NCBI GenBank assembly: GCA_030425425.1
Contig: JAUIAO010000020.1
Location: 25,379-89,378 of the forward strand
Origin: Bacteroidia bacterium
GTDB taxonomy: Bacteria; Bacteroidota; Bacteroidia; Cytophagales; Cyclobacteriaceae
Direction: 5' to 3'
Length of the DNA stretch: 64,000 bases
The notes beneath the pieces were generated by a model. The model was not told where the DNA came from. It was given only the letters and a program-made list of their open reading frames with translations, and did not search any database. Positions within the stretch are counted from its first letter, which is position 1. Each line of letters opens with the position of its first letter. The position numbers were made by a program, and so were the translations under genes. This document shows positions 55,444-64,000 of this stretch, piece by piece.

Positions 55444-57000
55444 ATGAGACGAAGAGTAAGTGTTCTTGCCGTATTTCTTTTACTTTTTTGCTCAGGTTAT
55501 TCTCAGAGAAAGGGAGATATAGATACCACAAACATCATACAGCAACCCAATCGGATTGAATTTGAAATGGATGAATATGGTTCTACTTTTCATGTCATTC
55601 CCGGCGAAAGTTCTGGAATTTTGGTTGTTCAGGAAACAGAAAATCGCTCAAAGGAGGGGTTTAATTGGATTTTTTATAGTTTGGATACTACTCTGACCAA
55701 AACCTGGACAAGGATTTTGGTCATACCTTATGAGTATTACATGATAGGGTGGGAATACTCTGAAGGAAAGTACTATGTGCTATATCAGGTAGATCGGTAT
55801 CGCGGTGAAGAGATGATGCTTTACGAAATCGATGTGGAAACAGGAAATCATCTCACTTATGATATAAGCACAGTATTTCCTATCAGTCTTACTTTTTTTG
55901 AGATTATTGATTCACATGCAGTTTTTGCCGGTTATACTAATTACCGTCCGGTCTTGCTGACTTATGATTTGGGCGAGCAAAAGCCAAGGGTAGTGCCTGG
56001 GTTTTATGATAATAAGAGTGATATTTTAGACATTGTCATAGATGATGAAGTGGGGATGTTTACGGTGATACAGCAAGAACGAACGGATAACAGGAGAAAC
56101 ACAATTAGTGTAAAATCCTTCACCTCATCAGGAGAAATCATTCAATCCAATACGATCAACCCCGGTCCGCGAAATAATCTGGTAGATGGAGCCAGTACGA
56201 TGTTTTTAAATGGCTATCAATACATTGCCGGCACTTTCAGTAAAAATACATCGGAGTATAGCAGGGGATTATACCTGAGCAAATTTGTAAATGGAAGGCA
56301 GCAGTTTTTGAGATATCACGATTATGCCGAGCTCAATAAGTTTTTTGATTACATGGGTGAAAAACGTGTTGCCCGGATCAAGGAAAGAATTGCCAGAAAG
56401 AGATTGAAAGGTAAAAAAGCGACTTTTAATTATAAGCTCCTTGTGCATGATATGATACAAAGAGGAGAAGAATATATTCTGATCGCCGAGGCTTATTATC
56501 CACGCTATTCTACTTATTCCAATCAGCTAGGATACGCTCCAAGGATGGGATATCAGAGAATGAACCCAAACTTTATGGGGTATAAATACACCCATGCTGT
56601 GGTGGTTGCATTTGATAGAAATGGAAATATAATCTGGGATAATAGCTTTGAAATAGATGATGTAGAAAGCTTTGCCCTGGAAGATGTAGTAGTAGTGAGT
56701 AACTATGGAGACAAAATCGTACTCATGTACATGGAAGAAAATACCATCCGCTCTAAAGTCATCAAGGGTGATGAAATATTGGAAGGTAAATCCATCAGTC
56801 CGGTGAGATTGGCGTATGATTCTGATGAGGTCAGAAACAGGGACCCTGAAATTGAAGGTCTAAAATGGTGGTATGGGAGAACAATGTATGCTTTTGGAGA
56901 ACAGCGTATTCGTAATGAAGACGGAGTAGGCGGAAGAGTGTACAGAAGAGTGTTTTACATCAATAAAATCCAATATCATTTAGAAGATATTGCTAATTAA
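55444..57000 (+). CDS. Hypothetical exported protein
   Basis: About 518 residues from the ATG at 55444; the frame is open upstream to 55408, but the start at 55444 begins a clear signal peptide (MRRRVSVLAVFLLLFCSGYSQ). The rest shows repeated strand-rich segments (ILVVQETENRSKEGFNWIFYSL, YVLYQVDRYRGEEMMLYEID, FTVIQQERTDNRRNTISVKSF) like a beta-propeller, interrupted by a helical, basic stretch (ARIKERIARKRLKGKKA). No family recognised. It stands alone between the divergent GT9 gene and pyrR. Confidence 0.65.
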   Translation: MRRRVSVLAVFLLLFCSGYSQRKGDIDTTNIIQQPNRIEFEMDEYGSTFHVIPGESSGILVVQETENRSKEGFNWIFYSLDTTLTKTWTRILVIPYEYYMIGWEYSEGKYYVLYQVDRYRGEEMMLYEIDVETGNHLTYDISTVFPISLTFFEIIDSHAVFAGYTNYRPVLLTYDLGEQKPRVVPGFYDNKSDILDIVIDDEVGMFTVIQQERTDNRRNTISVKSFTSSGEIIQSNTINPGPRNNLVDGASTMFLNGYQYIAGTFSKNTSEYSRGLYLSKFVNGRQQFLRYHDYAELNKFFDYMGEKRVARIKERIARKRLKGKKATFNYKLLVHDMIQRGEEYILIAEAYYPRYSTYSNQLGYAPRMGYQRMNPNFMGYKYTHAVVVAFDRNGNIIWDNSFEIDDVESFALEDVVVVSNYGDKIVLMYMEENTIRSKVIKGDEILEGKSISPVRLAYDSDEVRNRDPEIEGLKWWYGRTMYAFGEQRIRNEDGVGGRVYRRVFYINKIQYHLEDIAN

Positions 57001-57030
57001 ACAGTTGAATATTTGGTGATCGAATACTAT

Positions 57031-57057
57031 TTGTTGTGACCTTAGCTTGTATATTTG
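57031..57057 (+). promoter_or_regulatory. Promoter-like motif of pyrR-pyrB
   Basis: TATATTTG at 57050-57057 is a full TAnnTTTG match, with TTG at 57031-57033 (16-base spacing, slightly short), 14 bases before the pyrR ATG at 57072. Confidence 0.5.
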
Positions 57058-57071
57058 TGTGATTTTTAGTC

Positions 57072-57614
57072 ATGCAAAAAAGACTCCTGTTTAACAGTAA
57101 ACTTCTCAATATCACAATCAGCCGATTGTGTCAGCATATCATTGAAAATCATGGGGATTTTTCTGATACTGTGTTGCTGGGTATGCAGCCCAGGGGAATT
57201 CATCTTGCCGAACGTATCAAGAACGAATTAGAAAGGCAATTGAACAAAAGCATTTCTCTTGGATACCTGGATACCACTTTTCATAGGGACGATTTCAGAC
57301 GTAGAGATACACCTAAAACTCCGAATCAAACTAAAATTCCTTTTTTAATTGAAAACCAGAAGGTCATACTTATAGATGATGTGCTCTATACCGGCAGAAC
57401 TGTGAGGGCAGCTCTGGATGCGATGACCATGTTTGGTAGACCGGCAAAAGTAGAATTGCTGGTTCTTATTGATAGACTATACAGCCGTCACATTCCTGTG
57501 GAGGCCAATTATATCGGACGAAAAGTCAATACTATGCCTTCACAGCATGTGTTGGTAGAACTCGCCGAGCAGGGCAAAAAAGATAATATTTGGTTAATTA
57601 ACGATCCTGAATGA
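57072..57614 (+). CDS. pyrR: Bifunctional pyr operon regulator/uracil phosphoribosyltransferase PyrR
   Basis: A 180-residue phosphoribosyltransferase with the PRPP loop [20 protein letters not shown] and the PyrR-specific [15 protein letters not shown] and [15 protein letters not shown] blocks. In Gram-positive bacteria it attenuates pyr genes by RNA binding; no attenuator-like RNA structure is evident in the 71-base leader here, so a purely enzymatic role is possible. Its stop overlaps the pyrB start by four bases (ATGA). Confidence 0.93.
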   Translation: MQKRLLFNSKLLNITISRLCQHIIENHGDFSDTVLLGMQPRGIHLAERIKNELERQLNKSISLGYLDTTFHRDDFRRRDTPKTPNQTKIPFLIENQKVILIDDVLYTGRTVRAALDAMTMFGRPAKVELLVLIDRLYSRHIPVEANYIGRKVNTMPSQHVLVELAEQGKKDNIWLINDPE

Positions 57615-58537
57615 GCCAACTGAAAACAAAACATCTACTAGGTATCAAAAATCTCGATGCAGATGAGATCGAACTTATTTTTGAAACTGCGGCTAATTTT
57701 AAAGATGTTTTGAACCGGCCCATCAAGAAAGTGCCTTCTCTCCGTGATGTCACGGTGGCGAATGTCTTTTTTGAAAACTCTACCAGAACGAGATTATCAT
57801 TTGAGCTAGCCGAAAAAAGGCTTTCAGCTGATGTGATTAACTTTTCTTCCTCGTCTTCTTCAGTCAAAAAGGGAGAAACACTTCTGGATACGGTCAATAA
57901 TATTTTGGCAATGAAAGTGGATATGATTGTGATGCGTCATAGTAGTCCGGGAGCACCACATTTTCTTTCAAGACATATCAAAGCCAATATCATCAATGCT
58001 GGTGACGGTACTCATGAACACCCGACTCAGGCACTTTTAGATTCTTTTTCTATTCTCCAAAAAACTGGAAGTGTTGCTGGTAAGAAGGTGGTGATTGTAG
58101 GTGATATACTGCATTCTCGTGTGGCACTCAGCAATATTTTTGCTCTGCAAAAGCTCGGAGCAGAAGTGATGGTTTGTGGTCCAGCTACGTTGCTTCCAAA
58201 ATATGTTGCTTCACTCGGTGTGAAAGTAGAATTGGATATTAGGAAGGCTTTGGAGTGGTGCGATATCGCCAATGTGCTGAGGATTCAGCTGGAGCGTCAG
58301 AAGATGCGCTATTTTCCTTCGCTAAGAGAGTATTCTATTTACTATGGAATCAATAAGTCACTCATAGACTCATTGAATAAGGAGATTGTGATCATGCACC
58401 CAGGCCCAATCAATAGAGGTGTAGAGCTTACCAGTGATGTGGCTGACTCTGAAAATGCAATTATTCTCGATCAAGTAGAAAATGGTGTAGCCATACGTAT
58501 GGCAGTGCTTTATTTACTAGCGGGAAATATGAATTAA
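57611..58537 (+). CDS. pyrB: Aspartate carbamoyltransferase catalytic subunit
   Basis: A 308-residue enzyme of pyrimidine synthesis. Carbamoyl phosphate binding [14 protein letters not shown], the aspartate-binding side [12 protein letters not shown], and [11 protein letters not shown] are present, along with [14 protein letters not shown]. No regulatory PyrI subunit is nearby. It is coupled to pyrR by a four-base overlap, an order (pyrR-pyrB) common in many bacteria. Confidence 0.96.
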   Translation: MSQLKTKHLLGIKNLDADEIELIFETAANFKDVLNRPIKKVPSLRDVTVANVFFENSTRTRLSFELAEKRLSADVINFSSSSSSVKKGETLLDTVNNILAMKVDMIVMRHSSPGAPHFLSRHIKANIINAGDGTHEHPTQALLDSFSILQKTGSVAGKKVVIVGDILHSRVALSNIFALQKLGAEVMVCGPATLLPKYVASLGVKVELDIRKALEWCDIANVLRIQLERQKMRYFPSLREYSIYYGINKSLIDSLNKEIVIMHPGPINRGVELTSDVADSENAIILDQVENGVAIRMAVLYLLAGNMN

Positions 58538-58641
58538 TCCCACTAGTGGGTTTGATTCCCTGCTCCACCGGTGTGTGATACTTTTGTTTGCAAATCAAAC
58601 TCCATCAAATACCTCGCTGGCTCTGCCTCGCGGTATTTCAC
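58538..58641. repeat. Structured intergenic segment with palindrome and hairpin
   Basis: Between the convergent pyrB and receiver genes lie a 12-bp perfect palindrome CCCACTAGTGGG (58540-58551) and a hairpin AAATACC/GGTATTT (58607-58613 and 58632-58638) with an inner GGC/GCC pair. No gene fits. The hairpins may end transcription from both sides, or the segment may be a dispersed repeat. Confidence 0.35.
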
Positions 58642-59016
58642 TTACTTGCTTTCTAAGTATTTCTCGAATCGCGCCATGATCACCTCAGCAGTGAAAGGCT
58701 TGGCTATATAGTCATCGAACCCAACAGGCTTTTGCTCGTCTTCTTCCAGTTCACTAATACTTGCAGTCAAGGCAAAAATGGCAGCTTTGAATCCGTTTTC
58801 CCTAATGATTTTTGTTGCCTCATAGCCATCCATGACGGGCATTTGGATATCCATCAAAATCAGGTCATAGGGTTCTTGAGGAGCCAATTCTGTAGCTTCT
58901 TTTCCGTTTCTTGCCAGATCCACCTGAATGCCTGATTGTGCCAATACTTTTTTTGAAATCAATAGATTGATTTCATTGTCATCCGCGACAAGCACTTTTT
59001 GAAGTTTTGAAGTCAT
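58642..59016 (-). CDS. Single-domain response regulator (CheY-like)
   Basis: A 124-residue receiver domain alone. Acidic pair VADDNE (Asp12-Asp13), phospho-acceptor Asp56 in LILMDIQMPVMDG, Thr in FALTASI and Lys in YIAKPF are present. The sequence is close to receiver domains attached to hybrid histidine kinases, so it may be a stand-alone adaptor in a phosphorelay. No kinase gene is adjacent; its partner lies elsewhere, and the kinase at 20000-21349 already has its own receiver. Confidence 0.9.
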   Translation of the reverse strand: MTSKLQKVLVADDNEINLLISKKVLAQSGIQVDLARNGKEATELAPQEPYDLILMDIQMPVMDGYEATKIIRENGFKAAIFALTASISELEEDEQKPVGFDDYIAKPFTAEVIMARFEKYLESK

Positions 59017-59138
59017 AATACACCGCTGCTATTTTTCAAAATAAGGTGAAAATTAGGACGAAGTACAAGTTTTCACCAAAAACTTGTTCCTTTCATATTA
59101 AAAACCCTGAATAATTGATTGGCTGATAATTTATGAAT

Positions 59139-60482
59139 CTATTTACCGGTATAATTGAATGGACTAATTACCAGTAATTCAGATTTGATATCATCAGAAA
59201 CTTCTAATGTATTGATGAACTCATGCAAAGTGTCTTTAGTGATTTTATTGCCTGTTCTGGTAAGCGCTTTCAAAGCCTCGTAAGGATTGGGATAAGCTTC
59301 TCTTCTCAAGATCGTCTGAATTGCCTCAGCCACCACAGCCCAGTTTTCGTCCAGGTCGGCTGTAATCGCTGCTTCATTGACTTCTAGTTTCCCAATTCCT
59401 TTTTTGAGTGATACCAGAGCAATCAAAGTATGCCCTACAGGAACACCGATATTTCTTAGTACAGTAGAATCAGTCAGGTCACGCTGTAAGCGAGAAATTG
59501 GAAGTTTTGCGCTTAAGTGTTCGAATAGAGCATTGGCAATACCCAGATTTCCTTCTGCATTTTCAAAATCTATTGGATTTACCTTATGAGGCATGGCTGA
59601 TGAGCCTACTTCATTTGGGTTGATCTTTTGTTTGAAGTAATTCATCGATACGTACTGCCAGATGTCACGGCTAAAATCCAGAAGAATGGTGTTAATCCTT
59701 TTTACAGCATCGAAGAGTGCTGCAAAATGATCGTAGTGCTCGATCTGTGTGGTTGGGAAGCTTCTTTTGATACCTAATTTCTTTGAAACGAATTGGTCGC
59801 CGAACTCATGCCAATCATTTTCTGGATAAGCCACAAAGTGCGCGTTGAAATTTCCGGTAGCACCTCCGAATTTTGCTGCGAAAGGAATTGCTTCCAAATA
59901 TGCGAGTTGCTCTTGCAATCGAGCTCCGAATACTTCAATTTCCTTACCCAAACGAGTAGGAGAGGCAGGTTGACCGTGAGTCTTGGCAAGCATTGGGATG
60001 CTTTCCCAGGACTTTGCCGTGTCATTAATCAGCCCAATTATACTTTTCAAAAATGGTACAAACACTTCATCCATTGCGTCCTTGGTAGAAATGGGAATTG
60101 AAGTATTATTGATATCTTGAGAGGTCAATCCGAAATGGATAAACTCTTTGAATTGGCTCAGACCCAGCTTATCAAACTCTTCTTTGATGAAGTATTCTAC
60201 TGCCTTTACATCATGATTCGTGACCTTTTCAATGTCTTTAATTTTCTGTGCATCAGCCTCCGTAAAATCCTCGTAAATTTTTATCAGATCATTAAACTTA
60301 TCGTGATCAACTTCAGTTAGTTGAGGTAATGGGATTTCGCATAAGGCAATAAAATACAGGATTTCTACTTTCACCCGATATTTGATTAGAGCGAACTCTG
60401 AAAAATAGGGAGCAAGACTATCTACTTTGGATCTGTATCTGCCGTCAATTGGTGAAATGGCTGTAAGGTCATTGAGCTGCAT
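59139..60482 (-). CDS. purB: Adenylosuccinate lyase
   Basis: About 447 residues from the ATG at 60482 (a GTG two codons earlier also opens the frame). The fumarase/aspartase superfamily signature SSAMPHKVNPIDFENAEG is present, together with THGQPASPTRLGKE and the start ISPIDGRYRSKVD. It catalyses two steps of purine synthesis. It is divergent from the reductase gene at 60589. Confidence 0.96.
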   Translation of the reverse strand: MQLNDLTAISPIDGRYRSKVDSLAPYFSEFALIKYRVKVEILYFIALCEIPLPQLTEVDHDKFNDLIKIYEDFTEADAQKIKDIEKVTNHDVKAVEYFIKEEFDKLGLSQFKEFIHFGLTSQDINNTSIPISTKDAMDEVFVPFLKSIIGLINDTAKSWESIPMLAKTHGQPASPTRLGKEIEVFGARLQEQLAYLEAIPFAAKFGGATGNFNAHFVAYPENDWHEFGDQFVSKKLGIKRSFPTTQIEHYDHFAALFDAVKRINTILLDFSRDIWQYVSMNYFKQKINPNEVGSSAMPHKVNPIDFENAEGNLGIANALFEHLSAKLPISRLQRDLTDSTVLRNIGVPVGHTLIALVSLKKGIGKLEVNEAAITADLDENWAVVAEAIQTILRREAYPNPYEALKALTRTGNKITKDTLHEFINTLEVSDDIKSELLVISPFNYTGK

Positions 60483-60528
60483 GGTCACTTTATTTTTTGA
60501 GGGGGCAAAAATAGGTTATTCGGATAAC

Positions 60529-60559
60529 TTGTGGAGGGAAGAAGGTGGATTTACCTTTG
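60529..60559 (+). promoter_or_regulatory. Consensus Bacteroidota promoter of the reductase gene
   Basis: TTG at 60529-60531, 20 bases, TACCTTTG at 60552-60559: a textbook Bacteroidota promoter 29 bases before the ATG at 60589. Confidence 0.7.
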
Positions 60560-60588
60560 CGCCTTGCTAAAAAAACAAAAAGCTCAAA

Positions 60589-61689
60589 ATGGCATTTGGA
60601 TTATTCAAAAAGAAGAAAAAAGAAGCAAAGAAAGATGATCGCTACCACATGATGACCATCAGAGAGGTCAACAAGGTAGCAAGTGAAACTGTCAATGTGG
60701 TATTTGAAAAGCCGGGAAGTAGCTTTCAATACAAACCAGGTCAGTTTATTACGATTATCAAAGAGATAGATGGTAAGAAAGTCAGAAGAGCATATTCGCT
60801 TTGCACTACTCCATTTTTGGATGAATATCCTACAGTAACTGTAAAAAGGGTACCGGGTGGCTTGATGTCCAATTACATCAATGACCACTTCAAAGCTGGA
60901 GATCAGGTAGAGATCATGGAGCCAATGGGGCGATTTACGGTAGATTATGATGCCAATGCATCCCGAAAAGCCATCTTTTTTGGAGGAGGAAGCGGAATCA
61001 CTCCTTTATATTCGATCCTTCGATCAATGCTTGCAAAAGAACCAAATAGTCAGGTAGCACTGGTTTATGGTAATCGCACTGAAGAGTTTGTGGTTTTTCA
61101 TGATGAGTACCAACAGCTAAAAGTGGAATATGGTGATCGTTTCCAGATCATTCATATGCTGGAAAAAGATCCTAATGGTTTCGCTCAGCATGTAGGGCGT
61201 CCTACACCAGAAGTAATCAGTCAGGTTACCAAAGATCTGTTTCCTGCGGATGAGGCTGAAATATTCATCTGTGGACCGGAACCTATGATGCAGGTGGTGA
61301 AAGAAGGGGTGAAGCTGGCAGGAGTAGAGGAGGAGCGCATTCATATGGAGAGTTTTGAAGCAGGAAAAACATCACCATCGGACATCAACACAACAGAAGA
61401 AGGAGCATTTACGGGTGAAAGCGACATAACTATTATCCTCAATGGAGAAGAGCATCAGGTCACAGTGCCGGCAAAAGAACCCATCCTCGATGCTGGGCTA
61501 GATGCTGGATTGGACATGCCATACTCTTGCCAGAGTGGTCTGTGTACTGCTTGTCGTGCTAAATGTCTGGAAGGGACACTGGATCAGGAAGATGCAGCAG
61601 GACTAACGGATGCCGAGGTAGCCGAAGGATATGTACTGCTGTGTGTGGGGAAACCGAAATCAGCAAAAATTAAACTAGAAGTCGGATAA
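60589..61689 (+). CDS. Flavin-dependent ferredoxin/flavodoxin reductase with C-terminal 2Fe-2S domain (PaaE-like)
   Basis: A 366-residue protein. After a Lys-rich start (FKKKKKEAKKDD), residues ~18-240 form an FNR-type reductase: FAD site RRAYSLCT, NAD(P) site FFGGGSGITPLYSIL and CGPEPMMQ. The C-terminal ~90 residues are a plant-type ferredoxin with the cluster ligands in YSCQSGLCTACRAKC and LLCVGKP. PaaE-like proteins pass electrons from NADPH to oxygenases such as phenylacetyl-CoA epoxidase; no oxygenase gene is adjacent, so the acceptor is open. Confidence 0.93.
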   Translation: MAFGLFKKKKKEAKKDDRYHMMTIREVNKVASETVNVVFEKPGSSFQYKPGQFITIIKEIDGKKVRRAYSLCTTPFLDEYPTVTVKRVPGGLMSNYINDHFKAGDQVEIMEPMGRFTVDYDANASRKAIFFGGGSGITPLYSILRSMLAKEPNSQVALVYGNRTEEFVVFHDEYQQLKVEYGDRFQIIHMLEKDPNGFAQHVGRPTPEVISQVTKDLFPADEAEIFICGPEPMMQVVKEGVKLAGVEEERIHMESFEAGKTSPSDINTTEEGAFTGESDITIILNGEEHQVTVPAKEPILDAGLDAGLDMPYSCQSGLCTACRAKCLEGTLDQEDAAGLTDAEVAEGYVLLCVGKPKSAKIKLEVG

Positions 61690-61713
61690 ACATCCAAATT
61701 CTGAGAATATGAG

Positions 61714-61743
61714 AACCCCTGAAATCGTGAGATCTCAGGGGTT
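61714..61743. terminator. Bidirectional hairpin terminator
   Basis: AACCCCTGA and TCAGGGGTT form a 9-bp stem with a 12-base loop that can pair further, followed by TTTGTTTG; it lies between the reductase and the convergent metalloprotease gene. Confidence 0.85.
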
Positions 61744-61753
61744 TTGTTTGATG

Positions 61754-63667
61754 TTACTCTATCACGATCCTGTAAGTTTCATAATAATCCTTGTTGGAAA
61801 TATTGACCAGATAGACTCCCGGATCTAAGTGCATGAGATTCATGGAGAGGCCGTTCTTATTCAGAGCACCTTTTTTATTGCTGTTACCCAGCAGGTCAGT
61901 GACTTCTACCTGATAGACCAGCTCCGATGCTTCCTGATACGCTTCCAGTTCTTCGATATTGGAGATGCTGATGTCTATATCTCCGGGGGAAGGATTGGGG
62001 TTGATGACTATGAGAGGTGTGACGCAGCAGATCCCTCCACCTCCTCCACCTCCAGTATTACATTCTACATCGATTGTCTCTGATATTTGTAAGGTAGATC
62101 CACAATTATTCGATGCATAGGCATAGATAGTTACCGATGAGCCATAGTCATTAGGACCCACAAATACCACAGGGTATTGCCAGGTATGGGAGCTACTATT
62201 GGACTGAGTGATCGTTCCTCCACTTACATTGAAGGTGTAGCTATCTACACTTTCCATAAATTCTACCCCTACTTCACCAGCGGTGCAGCCAAAAGTGCTA
62301 GGGTAGTAGTCAAAAACTGGTGCATTTGGTTTGCCTACCCATACTTCTATTGAAGTGTTGAAAAAGTTACAGTCGCTTCCCTCGTGAAAGGTAACTGTAA
62401 CCCAACCACTTTGAAATCCATTGGCTGCTTTTATAAAAGCCGACGCACCACTGCCTGACCTTGTAGATGGATCGATCAAAGTTTCAGGAGAGACTTTCCA
62501 GTTTAAACTCAATCCTGGTGGCGGATTCAGTAAGGTTATCGTTCGCCCTGAGGTGCAAATGGACTGAGTGTGCCCAGAAAAATCACCTTCAAAATAATTG
62601 CTAAAGTCTTACTCTATGTAATGCCACATTGCCCCTGTTTGCATCGGAGTAAATTCATCTTGACATGTAGTATGTGAATAAGACATGATATTAGTTATTG
62701 GGGGAGTCCATGTTCCTCCTAAATTGTCTGCATCATAGTCCGCATTTGTCGAATTATTGAAATAAGTACATGGTGATATATCTGTAACTGAAGTCACTCC
62801 GTTATTAACCAAATCACTAGACACATTTGGGTCGGCTTCAGTATCGCACAAAAAATCGCCATTGATTTCGCAACTAAGATCTCCATTAGTCAGCCGACAC
62901 CATTCATTATTAAAAGGAGCGAAATTGTTTTCATGGTTTCTGTCACGCATCTCTTGATAGCAACTATTCGAAATAGTAGCATTATCTGAATTTGACGCCA
63001 GGGATAGCAACCTGCCGGGGTGATGGGTGTGTAGCAACCCTAGTGTATGTCCTAATTCATGTGCTGCAACTTTTGCAATATAATCTAAATCTCCACTCTG
63101 AGTAGCAGTGAAGCAACTCCATTTGATAGCCCCTATATTGCTGATTTGTGTAGATGGGATAAATGGAGTAATCGCAAATCCATCCGCGTCAATATCGGCA
63201 TGATCTAATAAATGTAAATTCAGTTCACCATCAGCCCTTCTTAAGGCAAAAAATGCAAAAAGCTCAGCTTGGGTGTCTATCCCGGTTCTCCAATTCTCAT
63301 TATTTTCAAAATCTATTTCGGTAATATAAAACTGTATGCCGGAGTTGGTGTTTCGGAATAGATCATTTATTATGATGATGACATCTTCAACATCAATTTG
63401 TTTCAAGTTAGTCCAATCATTTCCGGCATTGTCTCTATAGACATGTACTTTAAGCGGAAGCATATACCTCGTTTCAGGACAATATCCTCTGGCCGCTGGG
63501 ACATCTTAGTAGTTTCGCTCAGTTAAATAATCTATGAGATAATCATTGTTGTTGTACCAGGGGAAACTAACAGCCGTAGCAGAATCGAGATCTGGTGTAT
63601 CGTCTTGGGCATAGCACAGCGATATCATGCTTACCATAAAGGCAAGGTAGAAGATTACTTTTTTCAT
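61754..63667 (-). pseudogene. M43 pappalysin-like T9SS metalloprotease gene interrupted by two in-frame TAA codons
   Basis: From the ATG at 63667 one reading frame of 638 codons runs to the stop at 61754 with no frameshift, but codon 54 (63508-63506) and codon 353 (62611-62609) are TAA. Part 1: signal peptide MKKVIFYLAFMVSMISLCYA and a short pro-region. Part 2: DVPAARGYCPETRYMLPLKV then the catalytic domain with HELGHTLGLLHTH at codons 203-215 (HEXXHXXGXXH zinc motif), TNIMSYSH as the Met-turn. Part 3: beta-sandwich parts, a Gly run, and the C-terminal T9SS sorting domain (VINPNPSPGDIDISISN to VIE). Each TAA lies at a boundary between parts. Without readthrough no functional secreted enzyme can form, so it is called a pseudogene; sequencing error or recoding are the alternatives. 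It follows the partial gene at 63690 by 22 bases. Confidence 0.8.
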
Positions 63668-63689
63668 AAGATTGGGTTTTATTATTGCA

Positions 63690-64000
63690 TTAAAAAATTT
63701 TACGAAACCAAAAGACTGATTTATGTCTAGAGATATATTCTGGTACGTTTCCGTATTCAGGAAATTCTCCACTTAACCCGTTATAAAAAGTTGTAAAATG
63801 GTCAGACCTTTCGGGGAAATACACTTCCATGGTGTCAGTATCATCGTTCCCCAGATATACATAATATGTACGTGTAAAAGCTGAATCTAGCAGGCACTGA
63901 TTAAAACAGGAAATTTCTTCAAAGACCCAAAATCTGTAAACCGAGTGCCATCCATCAACAGACACGAAAATTTCGTGATTCATGGTGTCTTTTCGGGTAT
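63690..64000 (-). CDS. C-terminal part of an unrecognised protein (5' end outside window)
   Basis: The frame is open from the right window edge to the stop at 63690, over 100 codons; the Met at 63983 is just an internal codon, since the frame continues upstream as TRKDT. The visible part (EIFVSVDGWHSVYRFWVFEE, YYVYLGNDDTDTMEVYFPE) is rich in aromatic and acidic residues with two Cys. I do not recognise it. It lies 22 bases upstream of the interrupted metalloprotease gene in the same direction. Confidence 0.5.
   Translation of the reverse strand, partial: TRKDTMNHEIFVSVDGWHSVYRFWVFEEISCFNQCLLDSAFTRTYYVYLGNDDTDTMEVYFPERSDHFTTFYNGLSGEFPEYGNVPEYISRHKSVFWFRKIF

Noticed and set aside
57001..57071. 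PyrR-type attenuator in the pyrR leader
   Set aside because: The leader is short and holds a promoter-like motif; no antiterminator/terminator hairpin pair can be drawn.
58548..58572. tRNA T-arm-like sequence (GGGTTTGATTCCC) as a possible tRNA remnant or attachment site
   Set aside because: Stem pairing fails beyond three bases, and no anticodon or D-arm is upstream in the pyrB 3' end.
61754..63667. Reassigned TAA codon in the organism
   Set aside because: Many intact genes in the window (e.g. lon, dxr, meaB) end in TAA at the expected place, so TAA works as a stop here.
1..64000. CRISPR arrays, prophage genes, intact IS transposases, rRNA or tRNA genes
   Set aside because: No regularly spaced repeats, no phage structural or integrase genes, no transposase motifs, and no clover-leaf sequences were seen on either strand.

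Overview
The window is a chromosomal stretch of a Bacteroidota bacterium, most likely a marine, gliding-type member of the Cytophagales. The evidence is promoter-like motifs of the Bacteroidota type (TTG, about 20 bases, then TAnnTTTG), few Shine-Dalgarno sequences, secreted proteins with type IX secretion (T9SS) sorting domains, the T9SS component PorQ, a bacterial GH3-type protein, a PD40-OmpA protein, and a family-wide layout of TonB-dependent cobalamin uptake. No rRNA, tRNA, CRISPR array, phage module or intact transposase was seen.

Layout. 1-4489: an ABC-2 permease fused to an M1-type peptidase (its C-terminus is cut by the window edge) and its ATPase. 4490-5628: a gene-poor scar with a small membrane protein, an imperfect inverted-repeat structure, and the 3' remnant of an AbiEii-type nucleotidyltransferase gene interrupted by a 104-bp MITE-like element. 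5629-8833: divergent transglutaminase-like lipoprotein and S74/T9SS surface protein, with two copies of a palindrome between them. 8992-14012: five tightly packed genes for secreted or lipoprotein orphans, including an alpha/beta hydrolase. 14145-17280: O-antigen-ligase-like protein, small HTH protein, and an AbiEii nucleotidyltransferase with a small partner. 17314-22777: ttcA, then a four-gene unit of transporter, soluble cNMP-domain histidine kinase, receiver-only regulator and porin.

22886-36494 is centred on vitamin B12: btuF-btuC-btuD-like genes on the minus strand, a cobalamin riboswitch in front of a BtuB-like receptor and a beta-propeller lipoprotein, then a MeaB GTPase and a single-chain methylmalonyl-CoA mutase that would use the cofactor. 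A CHASE2 membrane protein and a FecR-like periplasmic protein sit between the last two.

36728-61689 is mostly housekeeping: dnaA, a Do-type protease, GH3, dxr, rseP, PD40-OmpA, lon, porQ, hslU, a LytTR regulator with a tandem operator-like repeat before an acyltransferase, a GT9-SixA-fatty acid hydroxylase operon, pyrR-pyrB, a receiver protein, purB and a phenylacetate-reductase-like flavin/2Fe-2S reductase. 61754-64000 holds a pappalysin-like (M43) T9SS metalloprotease gene broken by two in-frame TAA codons lying at domain boundaries, followed by the end of an unrecognised gene.

The items most worth a second look are the MITE whose precise removal restores a reading frame, the doubly interrupted metalloprotease, the paired palindromes at 7618-7696, the tandem repeat in front of the acyltransferase, the CHASE2/FecR pair without an output domain, and the transporter-kinase-receiver-porin operon. 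All functional calls come from reading the sequence; no database search was possible.
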